Below, one piece after another: positions 16,000 through 27,066 of a stretch of DNA of 64,000 nt. How positions within the stretch are numbered: position 1 is the first letter of the stretch; each line of letters starts with the position of its first letter. The position numbers and the translations under genes are program-made. The notes beneath the pieces are model-generated. The model was not told where the DNA came from. It saw nothing but the letters and a program-made list of their open reading frames with translations, and did no database searches. Source of the stretch: Litoreibacter ascidiaceicola. Its GTDB lineage: Bacteria; Pseudomonadota; Alphaproteobacteria; Rhodobacterales; Rhodobacteraceae. The stretch spans positions 62,001 through 126,000 of the forward strand of contig NZ_FQUV01000007.1 of assembly GCF_900129235.1 (NCBI RefSeq), read 5' to 3'.

Positions 16000-18201
16000 A
16001 TGTCCGAAAAATGCGCTGCGCGGAGCCCAAAGACCGTTAGTTCGGACGCATTGGCTGCGCTTAACAACGGCTCCCATTCCACGCCATTTGAAGTTCTTGG
16101 GCCGCACAAAGTCGGAAATAAGCGGTGGATCACGACATTTCAGCCAGACGCAGTCGAGGTTTTTGCGACCGTTGGCAATAAAAAGACAATTCTGCCACGC
16201 CTTGAAGGCGACGTGTTCTCAGGCCCTGTCCCGGGGAAAGCCTACTCCCTGACAATGCGTTACGCGGACGGGTCTGAACATACGACGCATGATCCGTTTG
16301 CCTTTGATCCCGTTCTTTCGGATTTCGATCAGTATCTGGTCGGCGAAGGCACTCACAAAGAGCTGTGGCGGGTTCTTGGAGCGCATGTGACCACACATCA
16401 AAAGGTGGCAGGTGTTCACTTCGCCGTCTGGGCACCCAATGCGCGTCGCGTCAGTGTTGTAGGAGATTTCAACCAATGGGATGGCCGCCGCCACCCGATG
16501 CGGCCTGCGGGGCAAACCGGTGTTTGGGAGATTTTCTTGCCGCAAGTCGGCGACGGGGCATTGTACAAGTACGAGGTTGTCGGTGCTGACGGATCAGTGG
16601 TGCTGAAAGCTGATCCGGTGGGGTTCGGGTCGCAGCACCCGCCAGAGAAAGCCTCGATTGTTCGCGATATTGGCGGATACGGCTGGAAAGACGACGCTTG
16701 GATGAAAGCCCGCGCAGCACGGGCAGATCGGTCGGCCCCCATTTCGATCTACGAGGTTCATCTTGGATCGTGGCGCCGCCGCTACGATGATGGCGGACGG
16801 CCCTTAAGTTACAAAGAGCTTGCCCGCGATCTTGTGGCATATACGAAGTTCATGGGCTTTACCCATATCGAATTGCTACCGGTGTCTGAATTCCCCTTTG
16901 ACGGGTCGTGGGGCTATCAACCCGTTGGTATGTTTGCACCGACCATTCGGTTCGGCCCTCCACATGAATTTCGCGACCTTATAGAGGCCGCCCACGCCGC
17001 CGAGATCGGCGTATTGCTGGATTGGGTTCCGGGGCATTTCCCGGCGGATGAACATGGCCTCGCCAAATTTGACGGCACCGCGCTCTATGAGCATGCCGAC
17101 CCGCGTGAGGGTTTTCATCAAGACTGGAACACGTTGATCCCTAATTACGGGCGGCGCGAAGTGAAGAATTACTTCGTTTCGAACGCACTCTATTGGATGG
17201 AGGAATACCATCTGGACGGGCTACGCGTGGATGCTGTGGCCTCGATGCTGTACCGCGACTATTCGCGAAACGATGGCGAATGGGTGCCCAACAAAGACGG
17301 CGGGCGCGAAAACTATGAAGCGATCGAGTTCCTGCAAGAGATGAACATCGCAGTGTACGGCGCGGACCCAAGCGTGATGACCGTGGCCGAGGAAAGCACG
17401 TCATTCCCTGCCGTGTCGCAGCCAGTACATTCAGGCGGACTTGGCTTTGGTTACAAGTGGAACATGGGCTGGATGAACGACACCCTGCGCTACATGGAAA
17501 AAGACCCCATTTACCGCCAGCACGATCACCACCTGATGACCTTTCCTATCGACTGGGCCTTCACGGAAAACTTCATCCTACCAATCAGCCATGATGAGGT
17601 TGTGCATGGCAAAGGCTCGATGATCGAAAAAATGCCGGGCACCGAGTGGGAGAAGTTCGCCAACCTGCGGGCCTACTACGCCTTCATGTGGACCCAGCCG
17701 GGCAAGAAGCTGCTCTTTATGGGCTGCGAATTTGCACAGCCTGAAGAATGGGACCACAATTCCGAGTTGAATTGGGGCGCGGCGGAGCAACCGGCCAACA
17801 AAGGCATGCAGCAACTCGTTCGGGACCTGAACACGCTTTACCGCGAGACGCCGGCACTGCACGTGAAAGATTGTGTGGCGGACGGATTTGCATGGTTGAG
17901 CAACGACCCTGCACAGTCAACAACAGGGTTTGTGCGCTACGGCAATGCAGGAGACGCGCCAGTGGTGGCGATATGCAACTTCACACCGGTTGAGCGGAAC
18001 GGATTTCGAATTGGCGTTCCGGATCAGGGGTTCTGGGAAGAAGCTCTCAACACTGACGCTGCAATCTACGGGGGTGGGAACCGTGGCAATCTGGGTGGCG
18101 GTCACGCGGAAGACGTGGCGGCAGACGGGCATGCACAGTCAATGGTACTGACGTTGCCGCCGCTCTCCGTGGTGGTTCTGCGTCGACGCGACGAAAAGTA
18201 G
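16000..18201 (+). CDS. glgB: 1,4-alpha-glucan branching enzyme
   Basis: Makes the alpha-1,6 branches of glycogen by moving short glucan chains. The 733-residue protein has N-terminal carbohydrate-binding regions (CBM48, about residues 110-215, with GVHFAVWAPNARRVSVVGDFN), a GH13 TIM barrel (about 240-600) and a C-terminal all-beta domain. Catalytic motifs are DGLRVDAVASML (nucleophile Asp), VAEESTSFP (acid Glu) and LPISHDEVVHGK (transition-state Asp). The ATG at 16000 has GGAG 8 nt upstream; a GTG at 15991 overlaps that site and is less likely. First gene of the glycogen operon, 24 nt before glgC. Confidence 0.96.
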   Translation: MSEKCAARSPKTVSSDALAALNNGSHSTPFEVLGPHKVGNKRWITTFQPDAVEVFATVGNKKTILPRLEGDVFSGPVPGKAYSLTMRYADGSEHTTHDPFAFDPVLSDFDQYLVGEGTHKELWRVLGAHVTTHQKVAGVHFAVWAPNARRVSVVGDFNQWDGRRHPMRPAGQTGVWEIFLPQVGDGALYKYEVVGADGSVVLKADPVGFGSQHPPEKASIVRDIGGYGWKDDAWMKARAARADRSAPISIYEVHLGSWRRRYDDGGRPLSYKELARDLVAYTKFMGFTHIELLPVSEFPFDGSWGYQPVGMFAPTIRFGPPHEFRDLIEAAHAAEIGVLLDWVPGHFPADEHGLAKFDGTALYEHADPREGFHQDWNTLIPNYGRREVKNYFVSNALYWMEEYHLDGLRVDAVASMLYRDYSRNDGEWVPNKDGGRENYEAIEFLQEMNIAVYGADPSVMTVAEESTSFPAVSQPVHSGGLGFGYKWNMGWMNDTLRYMEKDPIYRQHDHHLMTFPIDWAFTENFILPISHDEVVHGKGSMIEKMPGTEWEKFANLRAYYAFMWTQPGKKLLFMGCEFAQPEEWDHNSELNWGAAEQPANKGMQQLVRDLNTLYRETPALHVKDCVADGFAWLSNDPAQSTTGFVRYGNAGDAPVVAICNFTPVERNGFRIGVPDQGFWEEALNTDAAIYGGGNRGNLGGGHAEDVAADGHAQSMVLTLPPLSVVVLRRRDEK

Positions 18202-18225
18202 AAACAACTGGTTGGAGGACTAGGA

Positions 18226-19482
18226 ATGCCGACAAAGCGCTTAACACAGAGATCCATGGTGTTCGTACTGGCCGGAGGGCGCGGGAGCCGCTTAAAGGAG
18301 CTGACAGACCGGCGTGTGAAACCTGCCGTGCCTTTCGGCGGCAAGGCTCGCATTATCGACTTTGCTCTGTCCAACGCAGTAAATTCCGGCATCCGCAAGA
18401 TGGCCATCGCCACTCAATACAAGGCGCACAGCCTGATCCGCCATACGCAGCGCGGTTGGAACTTCTTCCGCGCCGAACGCAACGAATTCATCGACGTGCT
18501 GCCGGCATCGCAACGTGGCGGCAATGAGAGCTGGTACAAAGGGACCGCGGACGCCGTGACCCAGAATATCGACATCGTGGACAGCTACGGAGTGGACCAC
18601 GTGATCATTCTGGCAGGCGACCATATCTACAAAATGGACTACGAAATTATGCTGCGCCAGCATGTCGAGACTAAGGCGGACGTCACCGTTGGCTGCCTGA
18701 CGGTACCACGCATGGAGGCCACAGCCTTTGGTGTCATGGACACTGACAAGGACGGACGCATTACCAGCTTTCTTGAAAAGCCCGCTGACCCACCCGGCAT
18801 GCCCGAGGACCCCGACAAGGCATTGGCCTCTATGGGGATCTATGTGTTCGACTGGAAATTCCTGCGCGATCTTCTGTTGAAAGACGCCGAAGATCCCAAT
18901 TCAACCAATGACTTCGGCAACGACCTGATCCCCGAGATCGTCAAAGGCGGTAAGGCCATGGCGCACCGGTTTGACGATAGCTGCGTGCGGGCGGACGATG
19001 CGCCGGCCTATTGGAAAGACGTGGGCACCGTCGATGCATTCTGGCAGGCGCATATAGACCTGACGAATTTTACCCCCGAGTTAGACCTGTGGGATCGCGA
19101 CTGGCCGATCTGGACCTACAATGAAAGCGTACCTCCTGCGAAGTTCATTCATGACGAGCGCGACCGGCGCGGCATGGCGATCTCGTCAATGGTGTCGGGG
19201 GGGTGCATTGTTTCGGGGACCGAAGTTCGCAATTCCTGCCTGTTCACCAATGTGCATACCAACTCCTACGCTGTGCTCGATCATGCGGTGGTATTGCCGA
19301 ATGTGACGGTTCATCGCTCGGCACGACTGCGGCGGGTGGTTGTCGATGGCGGTGTGATTATTCCCGAGGGTCTCGTGGTCGGCGAAGATCCCAGTGAGGA
19401 CGCCAAATGGTTCCGTGTCACTGAGAGTGGCACGACATTGATCACCCAAGACATGCTGAACAAGAAGGCCGCGGCTTCATGA
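18226..19482 (+). CDS. glgC: Glucose-1-phosphate adenylyltransferase
   Basis: Makes ADP-glucose from glucose 1-phosphate and ATP, the committed and usually allosterically regulated step of glycogen synthesis. The N-terminal nucleotidyltransferase domain starts with [20 protein letters not shown], followed by [13 protein letters not shown] and the YKGTADAV segment. The C-terminal left-handed beta-helix holds the [12 protein letters not shown] and NSCLFTNVH repeats. Length (418 aa) is normal. GGAGG lies before the ATG, and the last 4 nt overlap glgA (ATGA). Confidence 0.97.
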   Translation: MPTKRLTQRSMVFVLAGGRGSRLKELTDRRVKPAVPFGGKARIIDFALSNAVNSGIRKMAIATQYKAHSLIRHTQRGWNFFRAERNEFIDVLPASQRGGNESWYKGTADAVTQNIDIVDSYGVDHVIILAGDHIYKMDYEIMLRQHVETKADVTVGCLTVPRMEATAFGVMDTDKDGRITSFLEKPADPPGMPEDPDKALASMGIYVFDWKFLRDLLLKDAEDPNSTNDFGNDLIPEIVKGGKAMAHRFDDSCVRADDAPAYWKDVGTVDAFWQAHIDLTNFTPELDLWDRDWPIWTYNESVPPAKFIHDERDRRGMAISSMVSGGCIVSGTEVRNSCLFTNVHTNSYAVLDHAVVLPNVTVHRSARLRRVVVDGGVIIPEGLVVGEDPSEDAKWFRVTESGTTLITQDMLNKKAAAS

Positions 19483-20897
19483 CGAAGGTTCTCTTTGTCG
19501 TCTCGGAATGCGCTCCGTTGATCAAGACGGGAGGCTTGGCGGACGTCGCGGGCGCGCTACCACTTGCATTGGCGGCCTACGGCGACGAGGTGCGGGTATT
19601 GTTGCCCGGCTACAGAGCCGTTATGGAAAAGCTTGGTAAAACCAAGGTGCTCCAGACCTACAAAGATCTGTTCGGTGGGTCCGCGAAGTTGCGCAGCTGC
19701 ACAGTGGCAGGTTTGGACCTTTTGGTGATCGACGCGCCGCATTTGTATGACCGCGACGGCGGCATCTACAGCGACGTGGCGGGTGAGGATTGGGATGATA
19801 ATCCCGAACGGTTCGCGGCGCTGTCCTATGTTGCTGCAATAATCGCCGATAAGGGTGCAGGCACCTGGACGCCGGACATTGTGCATGGGCATGACTGGCA
19901 GGCCGGACTGACACCAGAGTATTTGCAAGCGGCGGGTGTGGACGTGCCGTTTGTCTTTACCGTTCACAACATCGCATTTCACGGAAATACTTCGGCGGAT
20001 AGAATTGCCGCTTTGAAGCTGGACACGGCAAGGTTCAACGCAGAGCATTTTGAGTTCTGGGGACAGGTGTCGGCTTTGAAGGCCGCACTCATGGGCGCGG
20101 ACAAGATCACAACTGTTTCGCGCACCTACGCCGAAGAACTGCTAACGCCGGAATTTGGCATTGGCATGGACGGTGTTCTGCGGCACCGTAAATCGGATCT
20201 GTCCGGGATCGTAAACGGCATAGACGAGGCCATCTGGAACCCCGCGACGGACCCGAATATCAAGCCTTACAAAACAGCCGCAGGAAAGGCTGCCAACAAA
20301 AAAGCTCTGCAGAAAACCTTTGGGCTTGGCACATCTAACGGCCCTCTGTGCGTGTTGGTCTCTCGGTTGACCGAACAAAAAGGCCTTGATCTGTTGCTGG
20401 AGGCACTCCCTGAGCTGCTGAAACAAGGAGGCCAACTGGCTCTGTTGGGATCCGGAGATCCGAGGCTGGAGGTCGCGTTGCTGGAGGTGGCAGCAGGGCA
20501 GGAAAACGTCTCCGTCAAGATCGGCTACGACGAAGCGCTGTCGCACCAGATGATGGCGGGCGGCGACGTTATCTTGGTGCCATCGCGGTTCGAGCCTTGC
20601 GGTCTGACCCAGCTTTACGGTCTGCGCTACGGCACCTTGCCGTTGGTCGCATTGACCGGTGGGCTTGCTGACACAGTGATCAACGCTTCGCCTGCCGCAC
20701 TTGCCAGAGGGGTGGCGACGGGCCTGCAGTTCTTCCCTGTCACCTCCCAAGCGCTTGCGAACGCCTTTGCGCGGCTGGGCGGTCTCTACAAGCAACCTGA
20801 AGTTTGGAAATCAATGCAGCGGAATGCGATGGCGCAACCGGTGGGCTGGGAGACGTCCGCCGCCGAATATCACGCCATTTATGCCAGCCTGATATGA
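19479..20897 (+). CDS. glgA: Glycogen synthase (ADP-glucose)
   Basis: Extends alpha-1,4-glucan chains from ADP-glucose. A 472-residue GT5 enzyme with the ADP-glucose motif KTGGLADV (residues 17-24) near the N-terminus and the C-terminal motif [19 protein letters not shown] with the retaining-GT glutamate. Two Rossmann domains, no signal peptide. It overlaps glgC and glgX by 4 nt each, indicating translational coupling of synthesis and debranching genes. Confidence 0.97.
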   Translation: MTKVLFVVSECAPLIKTGGLADVAGALPLALAAYGDEVRVLLPGYRAVMEKLGKTKVLQTYKDLFGGSAKLRSCTVAGLDLLVIDAPHLYDRDGGIYSDVAGEDWDDNPERFAALSYVAAIIADKGAGTWTPDIVHGHDWQAGLTPEYLQAAGVDVPFVFTVHNIAFHGNTSADRIAALKLDTARFNAEHFEFWGQVSALKAALMGADKITTVSRTYAEELLTPEFGIGMDGVLRHRKSDLSGIVNGIDEAIWNPATDPNIKPYKTAAGKAANKKALQKTFGLGTSNGPLCVLVSRLTEQKGLDLLLEALPELLKQGGQLALLGSGDPRLEVALLEVAAGQENVSVKIGYDEALSHQMMAGGDVILVPSRFEPCGLTQLYGLRYGTLPLVALTGGLADTVINASPAALARGVATGLQFFPVTSQALANAFARLGGLYKQPEVWKSMQRNAMAQPVGWETSAAEYHAIYASLI

Positions 20898-22975
20898 GCT
20901 CGCAGCCGTTTCAAATTCGCCCTGGGCAGCCGTCACCTTTGGGGGCAACTGCTGATGCCGAGGGGGTGAATTTCGCCGTCTTTTCGCAACATGCGACCAA
21001 GGTGATGCTGTGTTTGTTCGACGAGGACGGGGCCGAGCACCAAGTTGTGACCCTGCCCGAACGCGAAGGCCATGTGTGGCACGGCTACCTTCCGGGCCTG
21101 AAAGCAGGACAACAATACGGATACCGGATGGACGGGCCGTATGAGCCCCGCGAAGGACATCGTTTCAACCCGTTCAAACTGCTGATTGATCCCTATGCCA
21201 AGCGCCTGACCGGACACCCGATATGGAATGACGCGCTGTTTGGCTACAAGACGGATCACAAGGATAAGGACCTCAGTTTCGACAAAACCGACAGCGCGCC
21301 ATACATGCCGCGCTGCGTGGTTGTGGATCCGCATTTCGATTGGAACGATACACCGCGACCGAACCACTCGTTGGAAAACTCGGTGATTTACGAGGCCCAT
21401 GTGAAGGGGCTGACTGCGGGTCGTGAGGATATTGAAAATGCCGGCAGCTACCTTGCGATGGCATCTGATCCCATTCTTGAACATCTCAACAATCTGGGTG
21501 TCACCGCAGTCGAATTGTTGCCCGTACAGGCGTTCTTGAACGAAAAGTTCTTACTGGACCGCGGACTGACGAATTATTGGGGTTACATGACCTACGGGTT
21601 CTTCGCGCCGGACCCGCGTTACATGCAAGGCACTGATATCTCGGAGTTCCAGCAAATGGTGGAACGGTTCCATTCTGCGGGTATCGAGGTGATTTTGGAC
21701 GTAGTCTACAATCACACCGCCGAAGGGTCGGAGATGGGGCCGACGCTGATGTTTCGCGGGCTGGACAATGCCAGCTACTACCGGCTCGCGGATGAGAAAC
21801 GCTACTATATCGACGACGCGGGGTGCGGGAATACGTTGGATTTCGAAAATCCCTTTGTTATCCGGCTGGTGATGGACTCCCTGCGCTATTGGGTCGAAGT
21901 CATGCATGTAGACGGGTTCCGGTTCGATCTGTGCTCCGCACTGGGCCGGACGCGCCATGGGTTTGAAAGCGATGGGCCCTTCTTTCGCGCGATCGGGCAA
22001 GATCCGGTTTTGAACAAGGTGAAGCTTATCGCGGAGCCTTGGGATATTGGACCCGGGGGCTACCAGCTTGGAGCCTATCCGGCCCCGTTTGCGGAATGGA
22101 ATGACAAGTTTCGGGACAACGTGAGAGAGTTCTGGCGTGGTGATCGCGGCAAGGTGTCGGACCTTGCCGGTCGGCTTACCGGCTCAGCCCAGTTCTTTGA
22201 CCATGATGGCCGCTCCGCCACGTCGTCTTTGAATTTTTTAACTGCCCATGACGGCTTCACGCTGGAGGATACCGTCAGTTACTCGGACAAGAACAATCTG
22301 GCGAACGGCGAAGACAACCGCGATGGGCATTCCAATAACCACTCGGACAATATGGGTGTTGAGGGCGCGACGGATGATCCTGAGATCATGGCCGCTCGGA
22401 TCAGGCGCAAACGCAACCTGATCGCGACATTGATGCTGTCCCAAGGCACTCCGATGATGCTGGCTGGCGACGAATTAAGCAATTCACAAGGCGGCAACAA
22501 CAACGCCTATTGCCAAGACAACGAGATCGGATGGGTGAACTGGCCTGAAGAAAAAGACCCCTTCTTCACATTCTGCCAGCAAGCGATAGCGTTTCGGCGC
22601 ATGCATCCCCTGTTGCGGCAACGACGGTTCCTGCATTCGCGCCAACGGCTGATCGACGGCGAACCTGATCTGTTCTGGCGGCGCTCAAATGGCAAGCCGA
22701 TGCGGCAAAGCGACTGGGATGATCCGAATTTGGATATTTTGGTGGTCGAAATGCGCATGGCGTCAGGCTCGCCCGAATACGTGCATCGCGAGGGGGCGCT
22801 GCTGGTCGTTCTTAACCGGGGCGACACCGTGGACATCACGCCGCCCGCCCTACCTGATGGAGGGGCATGGGTGCGCCGTTTCGACACCAGCCAGGACGAC
22901 GCCATCGAGGTGACCGCAGGGATGCAGGTGGCGGCGAACGCAGTCGTCGTGTTCTCGCACGAGACGCGAAACTAA
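20894..22975 (+). CDS. glgX: Glycogen debranching enzyme GlgX
   Basis: Hydrolyses alpha-1,6 branches of phosphorylase-limit glycogen, releasing malto-oligosaccharides. The 693 residues include an N-terminal CBM48 (GVNFAVFSQHATKVMLCLFD), a GH13 domain with ILDVVYNHTAEGSE, DGFRFDLCSALGR (nucleophile Asp), KLIAEPWDIGPGGYQLG (acid Glu) and FLTAHDGFTLEDTVSY, and a C-terminal domain. The ATG at 20894 overlaps the glgA stop; an in-frame codon at 20804 lies deep in glgA and is unlikely. It is followed by pgm after 26 nt. Confidence 0.95.
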   Translation: MSSQPFQIRPGQPSPLGATADAEGVNFAVFSQHATKVMLCLFDEDGAEHQVVTLPEREGHVWHGYLPGLKAGQQYGYRMDGPYEPREGHRFNPFKLLIDPYAKRLTGHPIWNDALFGYKTDHKDKDLSFDKTDSAPYMPRCVVVDPHFDWNDTPRPNHSLENSVIYEAHVKGLTAGREDIENAGSYLAMASDPILEHLNNLGVTAVELLPVQAFLNEKFLLDRGLTNYWGYMTYGFFAPDPRYMQGTDISEFQQMVERFHSAGIEVILDVVYNHTAEGSEMGPTLMFRGLDNASYYRLADEKRYYIDDAGCGNTLDFENPFVIRLVMDSLRYWVEVMHVDGFRFDLCSALGRTRHGFESDGPFFRAIGQDPVLNKVKLIAEPWDIGPGGYQLGAYPAPFAEWNDKFRDNVREFWRGDRGKVSDLAGRLTGSAQFFDHDGRSATSSLNFLTAHDGFTLEDTVSYSDKNNLANGEDNRDGHSNNHSDNMGVEGATDDPEIMAARIRRKRNLIATLMLSQGTPMMLAGDELSNSQGGNNNAYCQDNEIGWVNWPEEKDPFFTFCQQAIAFRRMHPLLRQRRFLHSRQRLIDGEPDLFWRRSNGKPMRQSDWDDPNLDILVVEMRMASGSPEYVHREGALLVVLNRGDTVDITPPALPDGGAWVRRFDTSQDDAIEVTAGMQVAANAVVVFSHETRN

Positions 22976-23001
22976 AGGCTGAATTAAGGGGAGGATAGAC
23001 T

Positions 23002-24633
23002 ATGCCAATGCAAACAGTGCGCACGCACCCGATTGATGGCCAGAAGCCGGGGACCAGCGGGTTGCGCAAGAAAACTGCTGTCTTCAAACGGCCCCACTAC
23101 CTCGAAAATTACGTCCAATCCATTTTCGACGGGATTGGCGGTGTTGAAGGCAAAACACTGGTGGTCGGTGGCGATGGCCGTTTTTTCAACGACGACGCGA
23201 TACAAATCATCTTGAACATGGCAGCAGCAAATGACGCGGCCAAATGCATTGTCGGGCAGCGGGGCATTCTCTCGACGCCCGCCGTTTCCCACCTTATTCG
23301 CCTGCGCCGCGCCGATGGCGGATTAATCCTGTCGGCCAGCCACAACCCCGGTGGCCCAAACGCGGATTTCGGCTTGAAATATAACGGGCCGAACGGAGGG
23401 CCTGCGACCGAAGCTGTGACCGATAAGATATTCAAACGCACGACAAAGATTGAAATCTACAAGATCACTGCCTCGTGCGGAGTGGACATCGACAACTTAG
23501 GAACCCGTAACCATGAGGGCATGGAGGTAGAAGTCGTCGATCCGGTAGAAGACTACGCCGCATTGATGGAGACGATTTTCGACTTCGACAAAATTCGTGC
23601 ATTGTTTGCGAGCGGCTTCTCCATGCGGTTTGACGCCATGCACGCGGTGACCGGCCCCTACGCCCATGCGATCCTCGAGCGCAAACTGGGTGCGGCTAAA
23701 GGCACAGTGATGAACGGCACGCCAAGCCCTGATTTTGGCGGCGGCCATCCTGACCCGAACCCGATCTGGGCGAAGGAGTTGATGGACGTGATGTACGGCG
23801 CAGGTGCACCCGATTTTGGAGCGGCCTCAGATGGTGACGGCGACCGCAATATGGTGGTCGGACGCGGTGCTTATGTGACGCCCTCAGACAGCCTTGCAGT
23901 GCTGTGCGCCAAGGCGCATCTGGCCCCCGGCTATAAAGACGGGCTGGCTGGGGTTGCACGGTCCATGCCGACCTCGCGCGCGGTCGACCGAGTGGCGGCG
24001 AGCCTTGGGATTGATTGTTTCGAGACCCCGACCGGTTGGAAGTTTTTTGGCAATCTTTTGGACGCGGGCAAGGTGACCTTGTGTGGCGAGGAAAGCGCCG
24101 GAACCGGGTCGGACCATGTTCGAGAAAAAGACGGGCTTTGGGCGGTCTTGCTGTGGTTGAACATTCTGGCGGAGACCAAACAATCCGTGGCCGATCTGAT
24201 GGCAGATCTCTGGAAGGCCCATGGGCGGTGCTATTATTCGCGCCACGACTACGAGGATGTCGATAGCGATAAAGCCAATGCGATGATCGAGGCGTTGCGG
24301 GCCAAGCTGCCCTCGCTTGCCGGAACAGCTATCGCGGGCCTGACCGTCGAGACCGCGGACGAATTTGCATATGACGACCCTGTGGATGGTTCTCATTCCG
24401 CAGGGCAAGGTCTGCGCATCGCATTCGAAGGCGGGGCAAGGGCGGTGTTTCGTCTGTCGGGTACGGGGACCGAAGGGGCCACGATCCGTATTTATCTGGA
24501 GCAGCTTGAGACCGCTGCCGACAAACTGCACATGCAACCCGAAGAGGCTTTGGGAAGCGTGCTTGACGCTGCCCTGACCGTTTCGGATTTGTCTGCGAAG
24601 ACAGGTCGGGTTGAACCTGATGTGATTACCTGA
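23002..24633 (+). CDS. pgm: Phosphoglucomutase (alpha-D-glucose-specific)
   Basis: Interconverts glucose 1-phosphate and glucose 6-phosphate, joining glycogen turnover to central metabolism. The 543-residue protein has the four-domain layout: the phosphoserine loop ILSASHNPGGPNADFG (about residues 110-125), the magnesium loop ASDGDGDRNMV (about 274-284), the sugar loop CGEESAGTGSDHVREKDG and the phosphate loop RLSGTGTEGATIRIY near the C-terminus. GGGGAGG lies upstream of the ATG. It sits between glgX and glgP, where its substrate is released. Confidence 0.96.
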   Translation: MPMQTVRTHPIDGQKPGTSGLRKKTAVFKRPHYLENYVQSIFDGIGGVEGKTLVVGGDGRFFNDDAIQIILNMAAANDAAKCIVGQRGILSTPAVSHLIRLRRADGGLILSASHNPGGPNADFGLKYNGPNGGPATEAVTDKIFKRTTKIEIYKITASCGVDIDNLGTRNHEGMEVEVVDPVEDYAALMETIFDFDKIRALFASGFSMRFDAMHAVTGPYAHAILERKLGAAKGTVMNGTPSPDFGGGHPDPNPIWAKELMDVMYGAGAPDFGAASDGDGDRNMVVGRGAYVTPSDSLAVLCAKAHLAPGYKDGLAGVARSMPTSRAVDRVAASLGIDCFETPTGWKFFGNLLDAGKVTLCGEESAGTGSDHVREKDGLWAVLLWLNILAETKQSVADLMADLWKAHGRCYYSRHDYEDVDSDKANAMIEALRAKLPSLAGTAIAGLTVETADEFAYDDPVDGSHSAGQGLRIAFEGGARAVFRLSGTGTEGATIRIYLEQLETAADKLHMQPEEALGSVLDAALTVSDLSAKTGRVEPDVIT

Positions 24634-24672
24634 CATCAGACAGGTCCGCTGAGCAGACAAAGGAAATCAGGG

Positions 24673-27066
24673 ATGAATGTTATGAATGATCTGTCCGCAG
24701 ATGCGCTGCGGGTCCGTATCACTCAGCACCTGACCTACACGCTGGGCAAGGATAAACCCAACGCGAGCCTTTACGACTGGCGCATGGCGGTCAGCTATTC
24801 CGTGCGCGATCTCATCATCGAGCCATGGTTCGCCGCCACGCGAAAGACATACGAGGCGCAAGGCAAGCGGGTCTATTATCTTTCGCTGGAGTTCCTGATC
24901 GGCCGCATCTTAGGCGACGCAATGATGAACCTTGGCCTGTTTCAGGCGGTTCAGGATGTGCTGGATGGCGAAGGAATCTCGCTGGCGGATGTAATCGAGG
25001 ATGAGCCCGACGCGGCGCTTGGCAATGGCGGCTTGGGCCGTTTGGCCGCGTGTTTTCTGGAAAGCATGTCGACGCTTGCTTGCCCTGCCTATGGCTACGG
25101 CATCCGCTATGAGCATGGGCTGTTTCGTCAGGCGTTTGAAAGCGGGCGTCAGGTGGAGCATCCCGAAGACTGGCTGAACCAGCCGCACCCTTGGGAATTT
25201 GAACGCCCCGAGGCCCGCTATACTGTGCCGTTCAAAGGGCATGTCAGTGTTGTTGACGGGAAATCCGTTTGGCACCCCTCCGAGACGGTTTTTGCCCGTG
25301 CTTACGACATGCCCGTGGTGGGTTGGCAGGGGAAATGGGCGAACACGCTGCGCCTATGGGGCGCCCATCCGACGGAGCTGTTCGATCTGGAGCAGTTCAA
25401 TTCGGGCGATCACACCGCAGCGGCCGCCCCGGAGGCTCTGGCGCGCACGCTATCACGGGTTCTGTACCCTGAAGACACGACCGATAGCGGCAAAGAGTTG
25501 CGGCTGAAGCAGGAGTATTTCCTGACCTCTGCCGCGCTACAGGACATCCTGCGCAGGTTCCTTAGCGAATATGATGACTTCGCCCTTCTTCCCGACAAGG
25601 TCGCAATCCAGATGAACGACACGCATCCGGCCTTGGCGGGACCAGAGCTGATCCGCCTGTTGATGGACGATCACGGCTTGCCATGGGACGCGGCAAAACG
25701 GATCGCCGAGGGGTGCTTGAATTACACCAACCACACCCTTTTACCTGAGGCGCTGGAGACGTGGTCGACATGGCTGATGGGTCGGGTATTGCCACGCCAC
25801 ATGCAGATCATCGAGCGGGTTGATAAAGAGCATCGGGCCGCCACCAAATGCGCGGCCGAGCTTGCGATCGTCAAACATGATCAGGTGCATATGGGTACAT
25901 TGGCTTTCGTGATGGCATCCCATGTGAACGGTGTCTCGGCGCTGCATAGCGACCTGATGAAAGAGACCGTGTTTAAAGGGCTGAACGGGCTCTATCCTGC
26001 GCGGATCGTGAACCAAACCAACGGCGTCACTCCAAGACGCTGGTTGCGGCTTTCAAACCCGGCATTATCCAAGGTATTGACCGACACGATTGGCGCGGGG
26101 TGGGAAAGTGATCTGGCCCGTTTGTCCGATCTCGGTGCCCATGAGGATGACCGCGCCCTGCGGGACGCCATTGGGGCCGCCAAACGACACAACAAGGTAG
26201 CGTTGTCGAATTGGGCGTCGGATAAATTGGGCGTTTCCCTTAACCCCGACGCGATGTTCGACGTGCAGATCAAGCGTATACACGAATACAAACGCCAACT
26301 TCTGAACGTGTTCGAAACGATTGCCCGCTGGTCCGCCATTCGTGCCGACCCGAAGGCGAACTGGACGCCGCGCGTCAAGATTTTCGGGGGCAAGGCCGCG
26401 CCGGGTTACTTTGTGGCGAAAGAGATCATTCACCTGATCAATGACGTGGCCAAGACAGTGAACAATGATCCGGTCGTGGGCGACCTGCTGAAGGTCGTCT
26501 ACCCGGCCAATTACAACGTCTCCATGGCAGAACGGCTGATCCCGGCAACGGACCTGTCCGAGCAAATCTCGACGGCAGGAAAAGAGGCATCCGGCACCGG
26601 TAATATGAAATTCACCATGAATGGCGCGCTGACGATTGGCACTCTGGACGGCGCCAACGTCGAAATTCGCGAGCACGTCGGCGCAGAAAATTTCTTCCTC
26701 TTCGGCATGACGGCGTCTGAGGTGCGAGCGCGGTATCTGATCGCGGACCACGCCCGCGAAGCGATCCTTGCCAGCCAAACCTTGCAAGATATTCTGCAAA
26801 TGATCGTCGAGGGCCGGTTTAGCCCTGAAGAAACCGACCGCTACAACGGGTTGGTCGACGCCACATGGAACCACGACCCGTTTTTGGTAGCGTCAGATTT
26901 CGACAGCTACCTTGCGGCGCAAGCCAAGGTTGACGACGCCTTCGCCGACACTGACCACTGGAACACGCTGGCGCTACGCAACATTGCGGGGTCCGGGTAT
27001 TTCTCGTCGGACCGCACAATCAAGGGGTACATGGACGAGATTTGGGATACCAAAAGCCTGCTCTAG
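24673..27066 (+). CDS. glgP: Glycogen/starch/alpha-glucan phosphorylase
   Basis: Releases glucose 1-phosphate from non-reducing ends of glycogen. The 797-residue GT35 enzyme has the PLP lysine in EASGTGNMKFTMNGALTIG and the conserved LGNGGLGRLAACFLES and IQMNDTHPALAGPELIRL segments. It lacks an N-terminal regulatory extension. AAGGAAATCAGGG precedes the ATG. Its stop shares the bases CTAG with the stop of the convergent alpha-glucosidase gene, so the two coding regions overlap by 4 bp tail to tail. Confidence 0.97.
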   Translation: MNVMNDLSADALRVRITQHLTYTLGKDKPNASLYDWRMAVSYSVRDLIIEPWFAATRKTYEAQGKRVYYLSLEFLIGRILGDAMMNLGLFQAVQDVLDGEGISLADVIEDEPDAALGNGGLGRLAACFLESMSTLACPAYGYGIRYEHGLFRQAFESGRQVEHPEDWLNQPHPWEFERPEARYTVPFKGHVSVVDGKSVWHPSETVFARAYDMPVVGWQGKWANTLRLWGAHPTELFDLEQFNSGDHTAAAAPEALARTLSRVLYPEDTTDSGKELRLKQEYFLTSAALQDILRRFLSEYDDFALLPDKVAIQMNDTHPALAGPELIRLLMDDHGLPWDAAKRIAEGCLNYTNHTLLPEALETWSTWLMGRVLPRHMQIIERVDKEHRAATKCAAELAIVKHDQVHMGTLAFVMASHVNGVSALHSDLMKETVFKGLNGLYPARIVNQTNGVTPRRWLRLSNPALSKVLTDTIGAGWESDLARLSDLGAHEDDRALRDAIGAAKRHNKVALSNWASDKLGVSLNPDAMFDVQIKRIHEYKRQLLNVFETIARWSAIRADPKANWTPRVKIFGGKAAPGYFVAKEIIHLINDVAKTVNNDPVVGDLLKVVYPANYNVSMAERLIPATDLSEQISTAGKEASGTGNMKFTMNGALTIGTLDGANVEIREHVGAENFFLFGMTASEVRARYLIADHAREAILASQTLQDILQMIVEGRFSPEETDRYNGLVDATWNHDPFLVASDFDSYLAAQAKVDDAFADTDHWNTLALRNIAGSGYFSSDRTIKGYMDEIWDTKSLL

